From: Mauremys mutica
Lineage: Eukaryota > Chordata > Testudines > Geoemydidae
Length of the DNA: 64,000 bases
Assembly: GCF_020497125.1 (NCBI RefSeq)
Contig: NC_059082.1
Location: forward strand, 30,340,965-30,404,964
Reading direction: 5' to 3'
Below, one piece after another: positions 45,000-57,926 of the stretch. Both the position numbers and the translations under genes were made by a program. The notes beneath the pieces were generated by a model, which did not search any database, was not told the DNA's origin, and worked only from the letters and a program-made list of their open reading frames with translations. Within the stretch, counting starts at the first letter, position 1, and each line of letters starts with the position of its first letter.

Positions 45000-46930
45000 C
45001 CTCCTATGTGTTTTATCATGAGAAGGCACCACCTGGTCCATGAGATACAGAAACACCATAACTAGAAAGGATACCGGTGAGGTAAATGTTTTTCTTCTCT
45101 TTGTAAGAGAGAACAGATAGCACTGCAGGCCTGAATCAGAATCATGCTTTTCCCACTTATCAGACTTCCATAATACTCAAGTATCATCAGAATCTGATAA
45201 AACCCAGTTAAAGAGAAGAAAGTTTGGTTATCAGAGGGTGAGTATTGAACCCAGCATGGAGTTCCAAAACAGAAAGACGATTGATTGACTTTCACTCAGT
45301 TTGGGGAAAAAAGAAAACCACCAGCCAAACTAGCATTCCTTTTGTATTTGTCGCAAATATAGTGCCAACTTAGCATTCACACATTCAGGTGGGGAAAAAT
45401 ATATTTTATATACTTGTCTAACAGTGACAGCATTTCTCCTTGTTATTGTCCTACAGATATAATTTGCTTATTCTGAAACATAGCTTAAAGACAGATTTCC
45501 AACTATTTACAAAATTAATTTTGAAAGTTGCCCTGTTCTCCCTTTTCCTTTTTGCAATTCCTATTTCACGTTACACCTCCTTCACAATAAACAATGAAAA
45601 GTTTAGGAAGTAGCCTAATTGTAGTATTGTAATTGCACCCAACTTAGCATAATTATTTATGCATCTTTTTAACCTAAATCTCAATTATATTTGATCATAT
45701 TAAAAAAGAATGCACAACAGAAGATGGTCAAAAATACACAGAAAAGTAGTTTTAAACAGGTCAAATGTCCTACCTGCTTGTTTCCGGAAAGTTTTGATTC
45801 CGATTTTAGAAATATGATTTACATGTAATAGAAATAAGTTAAATTTAACTCAGTTTCTGTTTCACCTTTCCTTTTATTGTTCAGATTCCTCTCATCTTCC
45901 TGCTAGGACGTCCAGCCTCTCTGAAGTCCCTGAGAATCCCCAATGAGATGGGTTTCCACCACTTTAAGAAGAGAATCTCATATGATAACCATGTGAGCAG
46001 CTTCTTTGTTTAAGCCAATCTCATGACTCCTTTGAAGGTAATCCTTTAGAAGTCTCATGACCCATCTCTCTGCCCACAGGGTATTTTCATCTCTTGGTGG
46101 AACAAGGCACAACAAATCTACTTTGATAGTGCCCAAATCTCCAATTTGTTAAACCTTCTTTTCTCTCTCTAACAGTGGCTCTACTCACTGCAAGAATGCC
46201 GGCACTGCAGAAAGGCTAAATGCAGAGCTGAAACTTTTAATGTGAAGTGTCCCCTCCCTTCTCCTAAAATTTCAACGTTATTTGCATAATTGAGACAATT
46301 GGACATAATAGCCCTTTCAGGGGTCCTCATTAGATGTACAGCTCTACATTCTTTGAAAATGGGGGGAAAAAGAGGTCATACAGCATTAATTATATCTAAT
46401 CCTTTTCAGAACAATTTGAAGTTCAGCAAGATGTCTGTATTAAAACAGCCAAAGTAGTAAATAAGCCATCCATTATGGAACTTTATACTTTATATATCAT
46501 GCACATTTTCATCCCATGTTGCTGCTGCCACTTGAATTAACTCATTTACTATGAAAGTTTCTTCTGTATCTTCCATTACTTGTACATTATTAATGGCAGA
46601 TGACACAATCTGTGGTTAGCATTTCTTTTTGCTGCTCTAACTTCCTGTGAAATGATAGATCTTGTTGTTTAGGCTACCAGTATAGTCAATGATGACAAAT
46701 ACAGGCCATATCTCTGATACACTTAAATGTGATCTAATTCACCCCCTTTCTTGCACTGTATCATAAAAACAGGTGGCCTGTTAGACGCTAGCCTTATTTC
46801 AAGGTTCCTTTATCCAGGCACTCAATCCCATCCTCAACATATTAACCCACATCAGTTTTTGATTGGCAAAGAAATGTTTTCACAAACAAACTTTCAATGC
46901 ATCCCCTTCCCCGAAGGCCAGTAAATCCAT
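45000..46930. other. TRPM1 5' intron or flank, no genes seen
   Basis: No repeats recognised in most of this stretch. 45880-46080 has somewhat higher complexity and G+C. It contains an isolated CATGTG E-box, which is not meaningful alone. Confidence 0.45.
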
Positions 46931-46931
46931 T

Positions 46932-47036
46932 TAGGGCTAGACCATGCACTTCTTACTCAGGCAAAACTTCCACTGATTTCACAGTGCTGGACTTCAATGT
47001 CAGTTTTAGCTGAATGAGAAGGAAAGATTAGACCAC
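46932..47036. repeat. Palindromic MITE remnant (GGGCTAGACCATGC)
   Basis: CTTCTTACTCAGGCAAAACT and GTTTTAGCTGAATGAGAAGG pair imperfectly around a CTTCCACTGATTTCACAG centre. Confidence 0.6.
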
Positions 47037-47526
47037 CATCTGGGAAATGATGATGCCAAAGCAATTTTGGACTCAATTTTTGTCTGACACTTTTTACAAA
47101 TATACCCCCATTTCAAAACAGTTACAAATTGAGAGCACATATTATAAATAGCCATGTAGGTTCAGAGAGAACCCTCCCCCTGCCCACTTACTCAGGGGCA
47201 TTTGTCACTTAGGGCCTGATCCCAAGTTGATTAAAGTTAATGGAAGACTTTCCATAGATTGAAATTCAGTAAATTCAGAAATTCAGTAGACATTGGATCA
47301 GATTCTTAGAGATTATATTGCAACTGTACTCAAAAGCAGTATCAGTTTCTACTTTGTTTCTGGGTGTAGTTCAAGTCAGGTTCTGAGTTTTGAAGTCACA
47401 TATTGTTTAGGTCCTGGTTGTCTTAGAAACCACCTTGCTCCTTGTATCCAAAACAAGCAAAAGGAATTGCTGAAGAGCTCTTGATGATGGCTCTTCAAAA
47501 GTTATGTGTCTGGAAGCTGGAGCTGT

Positions 47527-47590
47527 GTGGTGAAATCCTGGTCCCATTGAAGTCAATGGGAGTTTTGCCATTGACTTCAGTGAGGACACA
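47527..47590. repeat. CATTGAAGTCAATGGGAGTTTTGCC palindrome
   Basis: CCCATTGAAGTCAATGGGAG is followed by TTTTGCCATTGACTTCAGTG: overlapping short palindromes on the same core as 52688-52752. Confidence 0.8.
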
Positions 47591-47837
47591 ATTTCTCTTA
47601 TGGTGCCCTTGATGGAGAGAGCTTAGCTCTGGAACTCATTTTTTCTCATTGATTTTGGAGAAGTTGCCCTTTTGGGCCGACTATGGGTAAAATTTTAGAA
47701 GTGGCTAGTTATTTAGCCAAGTTTTTGACTAACAGAGTAGGGTAAGTGGGATTATGTTCCTTTTTGCTGGGGGGTTTGTTGAATGCTATTTAGCTGACAC
47801 TATCCATTTTATTGGTGGCTTTACCAGTTAAGTACAC

Positions 47838-48912
47838 GTGCCTGGTGTTATCTGGACCAGTGATCTGCTAGGTCACTCCAATCCTTGACTCTGGGAGCCT
47901 GCCTTACCATGCTCTGCTGTGAGAACCCCCACTCCTGGGTTGTTCATGCACAGCTTCTGGCATGTAAGCTGCTTGGACTGTGCAACCAAATGACCCTCAC
48001 CAATATTTCCGGTCTCAGACACAACCCTAGGAATCTCCGTCTTGCAGTGTCCAGTTATGCCTGCTGGACGCTGCAATCTTATATGAGTTCATCAATTTAA
48101 CAAAGAAATTGATATGTACCAGGCTTGTTATCCCAAGAGGAGTCTCTAACATGCTTCAAACCAAACACACTGCTTCAGGTAGAAGAAACAAACAGATTTA
48201 TTAACTACAAAGATAGATTTTAAGTGATTATAAGTCAAAGCATAACAAGTTGGATTTGGTCAAATGAAATAAAAGCAAAACACATTCTAAGCTGATCTTA
48301 AAACTTCCAGTGCCCTTACAAACTGAGATGCCTCTCACCACAGGCTGGCTGGTTGCCCTTCAGCCAGGATCTCCCCTTTGATCAGCACTTCAGTCACTTG
48401 GTGATGATGTCTGTAGATGGAGGTGGAAGAGAGAGAAAGAGCATGGCAAACATCTTTCGCTTTTATCATGTTTTCTTCCTTCTTGGATTTGCCCCCCCAC
48501 TTCAGAATCAAGTGAGCATTTCCTCATTGTAGTTCCAAACTGACCAAAGGAAGGGGGGTGACTCACTTGAGAGTCCAACAGATCCTGCCTAAGCCAGTGT
48601 CTTTTGTTCCTGTGAGGCTGGGCTGGGTTTGTCCCATACATACCCTGATGGGGTGTGAACTTGGAGAGTTGTGAACTCTTGGAGAGTTTTTTCTGGGCTT
48701 GTTTTAAGCCATAAGAACACATTTTCAGCCTCATAACTATATACATAAAATTACAACCTATAACATAACATTACTATAACAACAATGCTCAGTGCATCAT
48801 GAGCCCTCCGAAGACACCTGACATTACAAACTTTGCATTGGATACCACACAATCATATTATAAGGATGAATATGGGGGTGTAGGATGTTCCCCTGAGGTA
48901 CAGAATGTCACA
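47838..48912 (-). mobile_element. ERV-type LTR, minus orientation
   Basis: On the minus strand the block starts TGTGACATTCTGTACCTCAG at 48912 and has a polyadenylation signal AATAAA (plus strand 48197-48202). Then comes a U5-like segment that ends near 47838 with a GTCCAGATAACACCAGGC segment. I recognise the sequence as a common turtle LTR. The left terminus lacks the expected CA end and no TSD is clear, so it may be truncated. No internal retroviral genes are present. Confidence 0.7.
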
Positions 48913-51382
48913 GGGATACATTTCATAAGCTAACAAACAGAAGAGAGTCCTGGCCTTACAGCTGCTCCATGTGAAGCCACTGGAAGTTCTGTGCACAGTG
49001 CAGAAGCAAAACCAGACTCAGAGTAAAGAACATATTTTCCTAAATTAAGTTGTGATTTTTACTGATACTTTTTTTAATGTGAATTTTACAGTGATTTTTT
49101 TAATCAACAGAGTTGACAGCCCTGCCAGGGGACCTTGTACTAGAAAGCATAAGAGCACTTACACTCCATTTTAAGTAACTAGACTGATGAAAGGCAAACA
49201 AGCAGTTTCAATTTGCAATGAAAGAACAAGCACAAGGAAAATTGTCCCTGTTTAATCATATTTAGTTAAATGCAGTGCTGATCACAGACAGCTTCTGTAC
49301 CCTGTAATGAGAACATCTCTACCATTTGTTGTCTCACGTTATCTAGAAAAAAGCTAACCTTATGAATAACAACAAAAAAAGAAACATCACTGTGCTCAAT
49401 ATCTAAAATAATCAGAATTTGGGTATTTTGAACTATGTGAAAGTCTTCAAGGTTTCAGATAAACACCCCCCACCCCTCATGAGCACCTTCCTATTGCGGG
49501 TTCAGAAAATACAGTTTTGGATAATATCTCTCAGGTAGAATTTTAGTCTCACAATATTAGAAAAACAAGTTTGTTTCTCTCACAAAAGTTGGTCCAATAA
49601 AAGATATTACCTCACATACCTGGTCCCTCTAATTTTGGGACTTCACAGTTCCCCATGTAAAATTATAGGAGATGCCCTGGGAAGATTTTGGTGGATAAAA
49701 TGGTGGCCCCTCTGCTCTGAAACACTTTGGCAACTCTAGGTAAGGGAAAAAACAATTATGTATGTATGAAAAAGTAAAATAAACCATGGAATGTACTATG
49801 CATGTTACTATAATAATTAGAACAAATTGACAAAAAATATGTGCTTCCATGATAAAGCCTAAACACCTTATTGTTTGATTTACCTGTACCATAAGGTACT
49901 ACATGGAAATAGGAAGAAGCCACTGGCGTTGACTTTCTAATATATAATTCTGTCAACTTCAGTCAACGTTCACGTTCGGACGTCAAATGGATAACACAAA
50001 TGCATGAAAAAATGTCATTCTCAGAGAAAATGCAGCTATATAAAAGACAGTGTTCATGGATGCCTGCACACATACTATGGGAAGACTTGTGGATCTTGGA
50101 GTTTGTTTTGTGAAACAGCTTGCTATAAATGCACTGTGTACTAAAAGGATAATGATATGCATCTCTCCACTACTTCAGAGGGGCTCCCAAAATTATCTCC
50201 CTTAGTCTGTGATACTTCCTGTGTACCAGGGATGGAGGTGCTTGCAGACAACAGGAACGAGAGAGTGTGGAAATCAAGTAATTTGTTTTCCCATTTAAAC
50301 AAAATGCTCACCCACAAAGACATGCCCTCGACAAAGACTGTTATATTACTTACGCCCTTCACTGCCAACATGTTATTTATTCCTTACTTCATTGATAGCA
50401 TAACATCTCCCTTTAGAATCTGTTATCTTAGAAGATAAGAAAATACCTGATCTGCCATTTGTATTACAACTAATTCATGCTCTGGTTTAAATGGTTTTAA
50501 AAATTTGATGTCAATTTTGAATGACAGAATCTGAAACTTTTAAAAAAAGACTTACAAATGTATTCAAATAGGACATTGAATCAGTTATTGTGTATTTATA
50601 TTAGAACAATATAAAACCCAATAACTCAATCAACCAAACTATTTTACCTAAGGCCAATGGCAGAATAGTTTCCATTTTTTGACTGGCATGCTTGGGGAGG
50701 TCTGAATCCTGCACAGAGCTTGGTTAAGAAGTTGCCATTAAGGATAAAATATATTACATACTTCTAAGGATCTGACATATATAGTGTTACAGCACCCAAT
50801 GTGCCTATATAATTGAAAGAAATACACAGATGTGAATATTCAGTAGACTATGCACAATCGATTACATTCCTTCCAGAGACTCAGGGAAGGACTTTTCCAG
50901 CAGAAGCAGTTTGATGTATCTATGAAGAGAACAAACTCTTCTCTGCTTACTCTTCTAGCAATCCCTTGATCTAGAAAGTGGAACATCAGGTCCTTCCAGT
51001 ATTATATAATGCACCCAGACATTATGGGGCTACTTTACATCTTAATGGTGGCTTGCTAAGACATATCTCAAAAGTAAAATGCACTGAGTAAATGTGCTGA
51101 GTAAAATGCACTGAGAAAAAATTCTCAATTATATATAGATCTGAACCCCTTCCCATCCAAAGTAGGGGGGGAGAGGAGGCTCGGATCTAGATGTGGATCT
51201 GAATTTTGCAACTATTTTTCTCTGTAAGTTCTATATGGTATCCATCAGCATGTCAGAGCCCCTGGTGCCTCTCTTCTCTTCAGATGGCTGAACAGAAAAC
51301 CCCAGAACTTTGCAGCATTTGAAATATGGACCCAGAATCAAAAATTACACAAGTATACACATGTTCATGAAGATGGTATAAC
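48913..51382. other. TRPM1 5' intron or flank, no genes seen
   Basis: It holds a third copy of the TTGGTCCAATAAAAGATATTACC repeat at about 49570-49635. Otherwise AT-rich, with no coding signal. Confidence 0.5.
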
Positions 51383-51470
51383 AGAATCATAGAAATGTAG
51401 GGCTGGACCTCAAGAAATATCTAGTCCAGTTTCCTGCACTGAGGCAGAGGGGATGGATATTATAGGATGC
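51383..51470 (-). mobile_element. CR1 3'-end fragment, minus
   Basis: AGAATCATAGAAATGTAGGG and CTGGACCTCAAGAAATATCTAGTCCA is the inverse of the CR1 3' terminus, as at 21552. Only about 90 bp survives. Confidence 0.8.
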
Positions 51471-52687
51471 AACTTCATAGCAGAATGTATAGTTATTATA
51501 AGAGGTAGTATTAGACAACAGAAAAAAATTATAAGGAACCACAATTAATATTATGTGAGAACAAATTTACTCTGAAAAAGCATATATACAACTGTACAGC
51601 AGAAGGAACTGAACAAGACACAAATGTAAGCTTGCTAGGGAATAGACAGTAACCTCTCTTAAAAAAAGACCATTCATTAGCAGATCAAATACCTGTTCAT
51701 TAAAAAAAAAAAGAGCTTTGCAGAAGTGTGATATTAATATTAAAGAAAGAGTGAGCAGAAATTAAGAACTCTGTAGGGATTGTGACCTAGTTAATTAAGA
51801 AGAAAAATGTTAAAATAGTACAGATAAAAACCCCACAAGCCAGTAGCCTGAGCTTCTCTGTATGGATGGAACCAGGTATTAGTTAAAAGTGAGAACATGT
51901 TATTTTGGACAAACTGTAAACCAAGGGAGTTCTGTAGTTTTTGATAACCAAACTAAATTCTGAACCAAGGACTAGAATTTCACAGAATGTGATAATATTA
52001 AACTAGTGAGACTTGTGATGAGCATTCATGCAGATATCACATAGAGGGACATCAGAACAGATGACAAATGACACATGATAGATAGCAATCTGCCTGTGAG
52101 GGAAAACAAACTAGCTCAGATATGGATGGAGATGAAAGCTAAATTGCTTATAGCAGACTTGTTCACACAAAATAGGAATGGAGTATTTATTCAGGCTAGC
52201 CTATTACTCAGTAATATTTTGAAACAGTAGAATTCCTAATCACCCACAGCAATGCTTTGATTGGCCACACAGAATCCATCATAGGAAGCAATAGTATATC
52301 TGAAAAGATAAAACCAAGCCCCGGGCTACAGTTTTATAAAATAGAATTCTAAAAATGTGCACATCCCAGCAAATTCAGGTGTAGCATGGAAATCACCATG
52401 ACATCACCCAGAAATCCACAACATGGACTGGCTAGAAAGACAGGAAAGATTGTTAAAAATATAGCGATGGATGGAAGAAGCTGAAAGAGGATCCATTTCA
52501 CAGTACTTTGGAACTATAGACTACTAACCAGTATGAATGCCCATGAATGGGTGATTTAAATCCAAACTCTTTCAGGGGATGAGTAAATTCCATTTCTCTA
52601 CAGAGTCAATGGTTTGTTCTTGTTATTATTTAAGAGCTACTGAGTTATCTATGGGTAATGAGTTGGTAGTCTCAGTTCAGAACCTAG

Positions 52688-52752
52688 GGTGACATCTTGG
52701 CCCCACTGAAGTCAATGGCAAAACTCCCATTGACTTCAATGGGGTCAGGCTT
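52688..52752. repeat. CCATTGACTTCAATGGGG palindrome
   Basis: GGCCCCACTGAAGTCAATGG and CCCATTGACTTCAATGGGGT form an inverted pair of about 22 bp with one mismatch and a short CAAAACT loop. Same core as 47527-47590. Confidence 0.85.
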
Positions 52753-54230
52753 TTATCCTTAGCAAACCTCATAAAAACATACTATACAATGTGGCACTAA
52801 TTGTGGGGTCCCAAGCAGAAAGGCCAAGGACTAGCAATGGAGATGGATTCATCCCTAGAGGAGCTCCTCGTACTGCAGGGCTGAGGTATATTGGCAAGGT
52901 GGGTGCAGGAAAGGTTGAACCACTATGTAGCCCAGTACATTGTGTGGAAAGGTACAGGACTGCAGACCTGCAGTCTCCATGGCTGTCAAGATAGCATACT
53001 TGACAAATCCTGAACTCATTCTAGAAAGAAAAAAGAAAAAATGTTTGAAAAAAAATAAACAAATTCCATTAATACTAAATAAAAGGAAATGAAGACTCCT
53101 CCTTTCTGAACGGCTAGCTAACATTAGAACAAACTCAAGCCTTAAAGAATGATCAAATAACAGTATAACCCAAGAACATGGGGGTTGGAGAATGGTTTAG
53201 TTCCCATTTTGATTCATATAAAGCAAACTGCAGTTTCAGAATAAAAATAAACAATCTCTATATAATACTGGTTTGCATCCTCAATGGAATCCACCTAGCT
53301 CTAAGGACTAGGCTCTTATCCACAGCATATTTATTGTGATCTTCAACAGCACCTGATGGAAACTGTACAATGCACTAGCAATAAACCACGTCCTGTCTAT
53401 TTAACATTATTTGCTGCATAGGATTTTCTGCCCTGCAGAGTGTGTTCTATTGAACAACATTGAGTTCCTGTAAAAAAATAACACTCCTCCTTCCTGCAAG
53501 GAAAGAGCTTTTGAATGGACAGGTCTGTAAAATGGATTTGATGGTTACTTTCACCATTAGAACATTGTCACTGCAATGCTTGTCTGAAACTAGAGTAATG
53601 GCTCTGTTTATAGTCCCCATCTACCTCTGGGTAGGATTATTACCCTGAATTCATTTACAATCTTCTTTGGGATGACACATGAAATCATCAGCTGTTTAAA
53701 CTTTTGATGAATATTTCTAATGCAGAACTAAGAATGTGACACTGCTCCTTGGTCTACCGGGCTCTACCATAAGAAAGGCTGTCCCGTCCAATGAGAGATG
53801 CAAGGGCAATGAAATAACTTGTTTTCAACGAGATTTCTCCCACAGGTAAATGATTTTGCAATTCAGTTAGATGCCTTAAAGAGTTACTGCTCCCTCACGG
53901 AATTTTTTTTTTGAAACCTTGAAGAGCAACAATGAGGATTATGTATCATGTGTTCTGTATCTCTCTCCCTCCCACCTTTTCTCTCTATTCCCTAGTTTTT
54001 TCTGTTTTTTACTGAAGGCATTTGCATGAAACCATGTGGTGGTTAAGTACAACAGAAATTCAAGATGAGATGTAATGATTGGAAAAAACCACTAGCCATC
54101 ACGGGCAGCAAATTAGAATATTGCATCTCCCATTAGAATGCAAGTATATGAATCCTAATCAAACCTGGACTGCAAGCAGTTAGTTCACGCTCTCTTTAAT
54201 ACAAATGAATATTTATCTAGTCCCTGATCC

Positions 54231-54705
54231 TGTAAACACTTATTCAGATGCTTAACTTTACACCCGTGAATAGTCCCATTGACTTCCGTGAGCTTATGCA
54301 TGGACGTAAAGTTGTTCCAATGGAGTCAATGGGACAATGAATGAGAGTAAAACTAAACATGTGCATAAGCCAGGGGTCGGCAACTTTCCGAAGTGGTGTG
54401 CCGAGTCTTCATTTATTCACTCTATGTTAAGGTTTTGCGTGCCGGTAATACATTTTAATGTTTTTAAAAGGTCTCTTTCTATAAGTCTATAATATATAAC
54501 TAAACTATTGTTGTCTGTAAAGTAAATAAGGTTTTTAAAATGTTTAAGAAGCTTCACTTAAAATTAAATTAAAATGCAGAGCCCCCCAGACTGGTGGCCA
54601 GGACCCGGGCAGTGTGAGTGCCGCTGAAAATCAGTTTGTGTGCCGCCTTCGGCACGCCTGCCATAGGTTGCCTACCCCTGGCATAAGCGTTTGCAGGTCA
54701 GGGCC
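54231..54705. mobile_element. Palindromic MITE split by a hAT
   Basis: The left part 54231-54370 (CTGATCCTGTAAACACTTAT..AACATGTGCATAAGC) and right part 54681-54705 (GCATAAGCGTTTGCAGGTCAGGGCC) rejoin at the 8-bp TSD. The outer arms CTGATCCTGTAAACACTTAT and GCGTTTGCAGGTCAGGGCC pair. Confidence 0.8.
54371..54680 (+). mobile_element. hAT MITE, CAGGGGTCGGCAAC family (copy 2)
   Basis: Ends CAGGGGTCGGCAAC and GTTGCCTACCCCTG with a perfect 8-bp TSD, GCATAAGC (54363-54370 and 54681-54688). Full-length inverse match to 20611-20921. Confidence 0.95.
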
Positions 54706-54825
54706 TTAATAAGCACTTCATCTACACGTAAACCTAAGTAACAAAAATACTTCATACTTCTGTTGGGTCTTTTATCAGAGTGTCTCGATGTATTTTCCAA
54801 ACATGAATTAAGTTTCATAGTGCCT

Positions 54826-54935
54826 CTGTAAAGTAAATAATTCTTATACCCATTTTACAAATGAACAAATGAACTATGTAAGGTTAACCTCATCCCAGGG
54901 CCAAACAGCAGAGTCAGGACAAGAACCAAAGAGCT
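54826..54935 (+). repeat. MIR-like SINE fragment
   Basis: ACCCATTTTACAAATGAACAAATG followed by TAAGGTTAACCTCATCCCAGGGCCA and CAGAGTCAGGACAAGAACC follows the MIR core order (CATTTTACAGATG, GAGG..AAGGTCA, AGTCAG..). Old and diverged. Confidence 0.6.
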
Positions 54936-55872
54936 CTCAACATCAGCTACTAGCTGGTGGAAAACACTTGAATAGAAGCTTGCTACCATACATGCAGGTC
55001 TGCTGATGGGATAACACACTTGTGAGTTGTTAGAAGAAATAATTAGAACCAGCACAAATTGATAAAACAGTATGAGGTACTGCTGTTTTCAGCTTTGTTA
55101 AACTCATTATTTCCCCCCAATTAATACAGAAATGCAAGCAAGCAGTAAATACTCTTGTTAGAGAGATTTTATCGTTATTAATGGAAAAATCTCTAAATCG
55201 TATTTGGTTTCAGTAAGCTTTGTCTGCATAGTTGCAAGCAAGGAATTTAGGAATTTTCTTCCCTTTGTACTTAAGTTTTTAACTTTTTATACAAATATGT
55301 TTTCCCCTCACAAATCAGTGTAGTAGTATTTGTGAACAACATACCAAACTCAGTTTTGTTGTATGGCAAAACACTATACACTGATCTTATAAGATATTTT
55401 AAATTTCCTATGTTCAGCTTAGCTTAACATTTAATAGAAGGAATGCGGGTTATGACTCCAACTAACATTTCATATTGAAAAAAATCCTCTAATCTCTACA
55501 GCTATCTGAATGTAATTAAATAACAGTAATTTATACATATGCATAAGGGTTCTCCTGACTGTCTCTTTCTGGTATTATTATAAAGTTTCCTCTGGAAGAC
55601 CTGTGAATAGAATCCACCAATATCTCAAATATGGCAAACCCATCTCTTACCCACTCAATCATACTTCCTCTCAGAATGAATCTGTTAAATTCAGGGGTTT
55701 GTCTTTCCAGTACATAACAACTGATCTAACTACTACACCATACTTCCTTCCCAAATCCAGAAACAGACCCTAGGGTTCCTGATCACCAAAATTCTGCTGC
55801 TGTCTAGCAAACAGTTGTGTAACCCTCTTGCAAAATGTTTTTCACACCTTCCTGATCCACATATAGTCTAAC

Positions 55873-55975
55873 AGTTATTCCTTTAGCTTGAGTAGCAGAG
55901 GTCTGGGTTGGGGACCTGAAGGTCTAGAGTTCAAATGCTGCTGACAACCAAGGAGGAGAGCACTTGTAGTTATAC
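55873..55975 (+). repeat. tRNA-derived SINE-like repeat
   Basis: A box-A-like TTTAGCTTGAGTAGCAGAGG and box-B-like TAGAGTTCAAATGCTGC are about 50 bp apart. Same general plan as 5777-5970. Confidence 0.5.
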
Positions 55976-57926
55976 ATGAGGGAATTTGTTTTTCCAATTT
56001 TTTTTAAAATATAAGTTTATTTAATGTACACAGTGAGAAAATATCCTTAACAGGTTTTACATTAAAAAATAAACCTTTATAATGAAAGCACAACACGAAA
56101 AAGTTGTCTACATTTCAGTCATGGCGAGTTTGAAGGTGGGAAGGTCTGCGACTATGCTTGTCAGCTGGCACTGAAGTGAAGCCAGTGATCTATGTGCACA
56201 GCAGACAGCACCCAGGAGTGTACTGCCTGTATGTGGGCACAGAACAAGAACTAGGGCTCTGTTTCACCAACCATGATTCTGATGAATAAGATGATGGCAG
56301 CCTACTAAGTGGTCACGTGAGAAAAGATCTCCTCTAAGGTCACAACGTAGAGTTCTGTGATGAGGAGCAGGTTGGCTTGCCAGCAGATACAGAGCAGGAG
56401 CCCCATGCTCCAAAATCCCAACCCAGAGCACCCTGAAGAGGAACAGGCAGGCACAGAAGAGAAGCCCACACTTTGAGACCCCTACCCACAGCACGGGAAA
56501 GAGGAATGAGTCAGTTTGCACAGAGGTTGTTTTAAATATAAATATATAAAAATAAAGTATAAATATATACACAATAAAAACCTTCCCTTTCCGGAGTCCC
56601 ATTGTACAAGAGGATATGGAATGTCCTGCTAACTGAGCCACTGGATAGGCACAAGCCTTTTTGGGCACTTTCTGTTTATCTAATATTATGACAGCAGCAC
56701 AGCAAGAAAACACCTCTAAATCTGTCTATTATGGCATAACACACAACAAAACACAGGGGATCCACACAGGAGGCAGTTGACACAAAGCAGTTATTGCAGC
56801 AGAACTGAAACAGGCAGATAGCAAACAGCAATACACTGACCATCTCACCTCTCCCAGTTCACGTATAGGATGAGGGGGTTGTGATTCTGAACACTTCTTT
56901 TTGATGAAGATTCCTAGTACCTGCTGAGTTTTACCTTTTTTTTTTTTTAAATAGCATTTGAGAACAATTCCAAGGTCTTGTATGTGACCCCTCTCGGCCT
57001 TTAGGAAATACAGAACAAAGCTCTAAATTCAGTACAATTATGGAGCATCAAGTCCTGCTGACTGAAAGGTGTATTTGAAGACACATCCTAAGCCTCAGCA
57101 ATGTTCTCAAGTAGAAACTGTACAATTACTTTCACATTTCTGATTTGATAGCTGTGTGACATTGGAACACTCACAACTAGATTTACAGGCTGGCAAGGCA
57201 CAGCACAGTGGTCATTCCCTTACCTGTCGCAAATCTGAAAATTGAGACTGGCGCTTAGCTATTGCTGAGAATAATATAGAAACTGAGCTACTTTCCACCC
57301 AGGGAACAGACATTATCTTGTAAAGCATCTCTATGTTTGTCAGAGAGGATCTTTTAATACCAGAGTTGAAATAGCTAGGATAAAAAAAATAAAACCAAAC
57401 CTCTTGGTTGCAAAGACAGCAATTTGCAGATTTCTGACACATTTTCACAGGCTGACTCAAAAGGCACAGTTCTGAGGCTAGGAGAAATAGTGGCAAGGAA
57501 CCACACAGTGTCTTCAAATGGCAAAAACTATAGAATATTTTATCCCTCAGAAGTGTCATTTCATATAATAAAGAACAAGCATATGAAAGGAAGGATTGCC
57601 CTGGAAAGACAGGGAAAAAAGCAACCTTTATTCACTCACAAAAAAAGAGAAAACCACTATTCTCTGCTTGGAAAGCGTCCACTGAACCAAAAAATTGGTT
57701 ATTTGCACAGCTCAGTGTATCTATGGCAGCACACCAAAGGCAGTTATTTTCTTGTAGCATTCACTGTAAAGTAATATTATGAACGACACCTCACATTCAT
57801 CTGTACTTATCTTTTTGGATGTCTCTGCTGTATTTGGTACATTTGATCATCAATTACTCCTGTCCTGCCTCCAAGGAGCCATTGTATGAAGAGAAAAACT
57901 TAAATGACTCAATCATTCCTATACCT
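55976..57926. other. 5' intron or flank, no genes assigned
   Basis: The 56100-56720 part has near-average G+C and a 149-codon minus-strand ORF (FLFPVLWVGVSKCGLL / LFRVLWVGILEHGAPA, an internal near-repeat). It has no recognised homologue and no splice context, so I leave it unassigned. Confidence 0.45.

Noticed and set aside
45990..46010. CATGTG E-box as an MITF-type M-box of a TRPM1 promoter
   Set aside because: The hexamer is expected by chance about every 2 kb on either strand, and no first exon or CpG island accompanies it.
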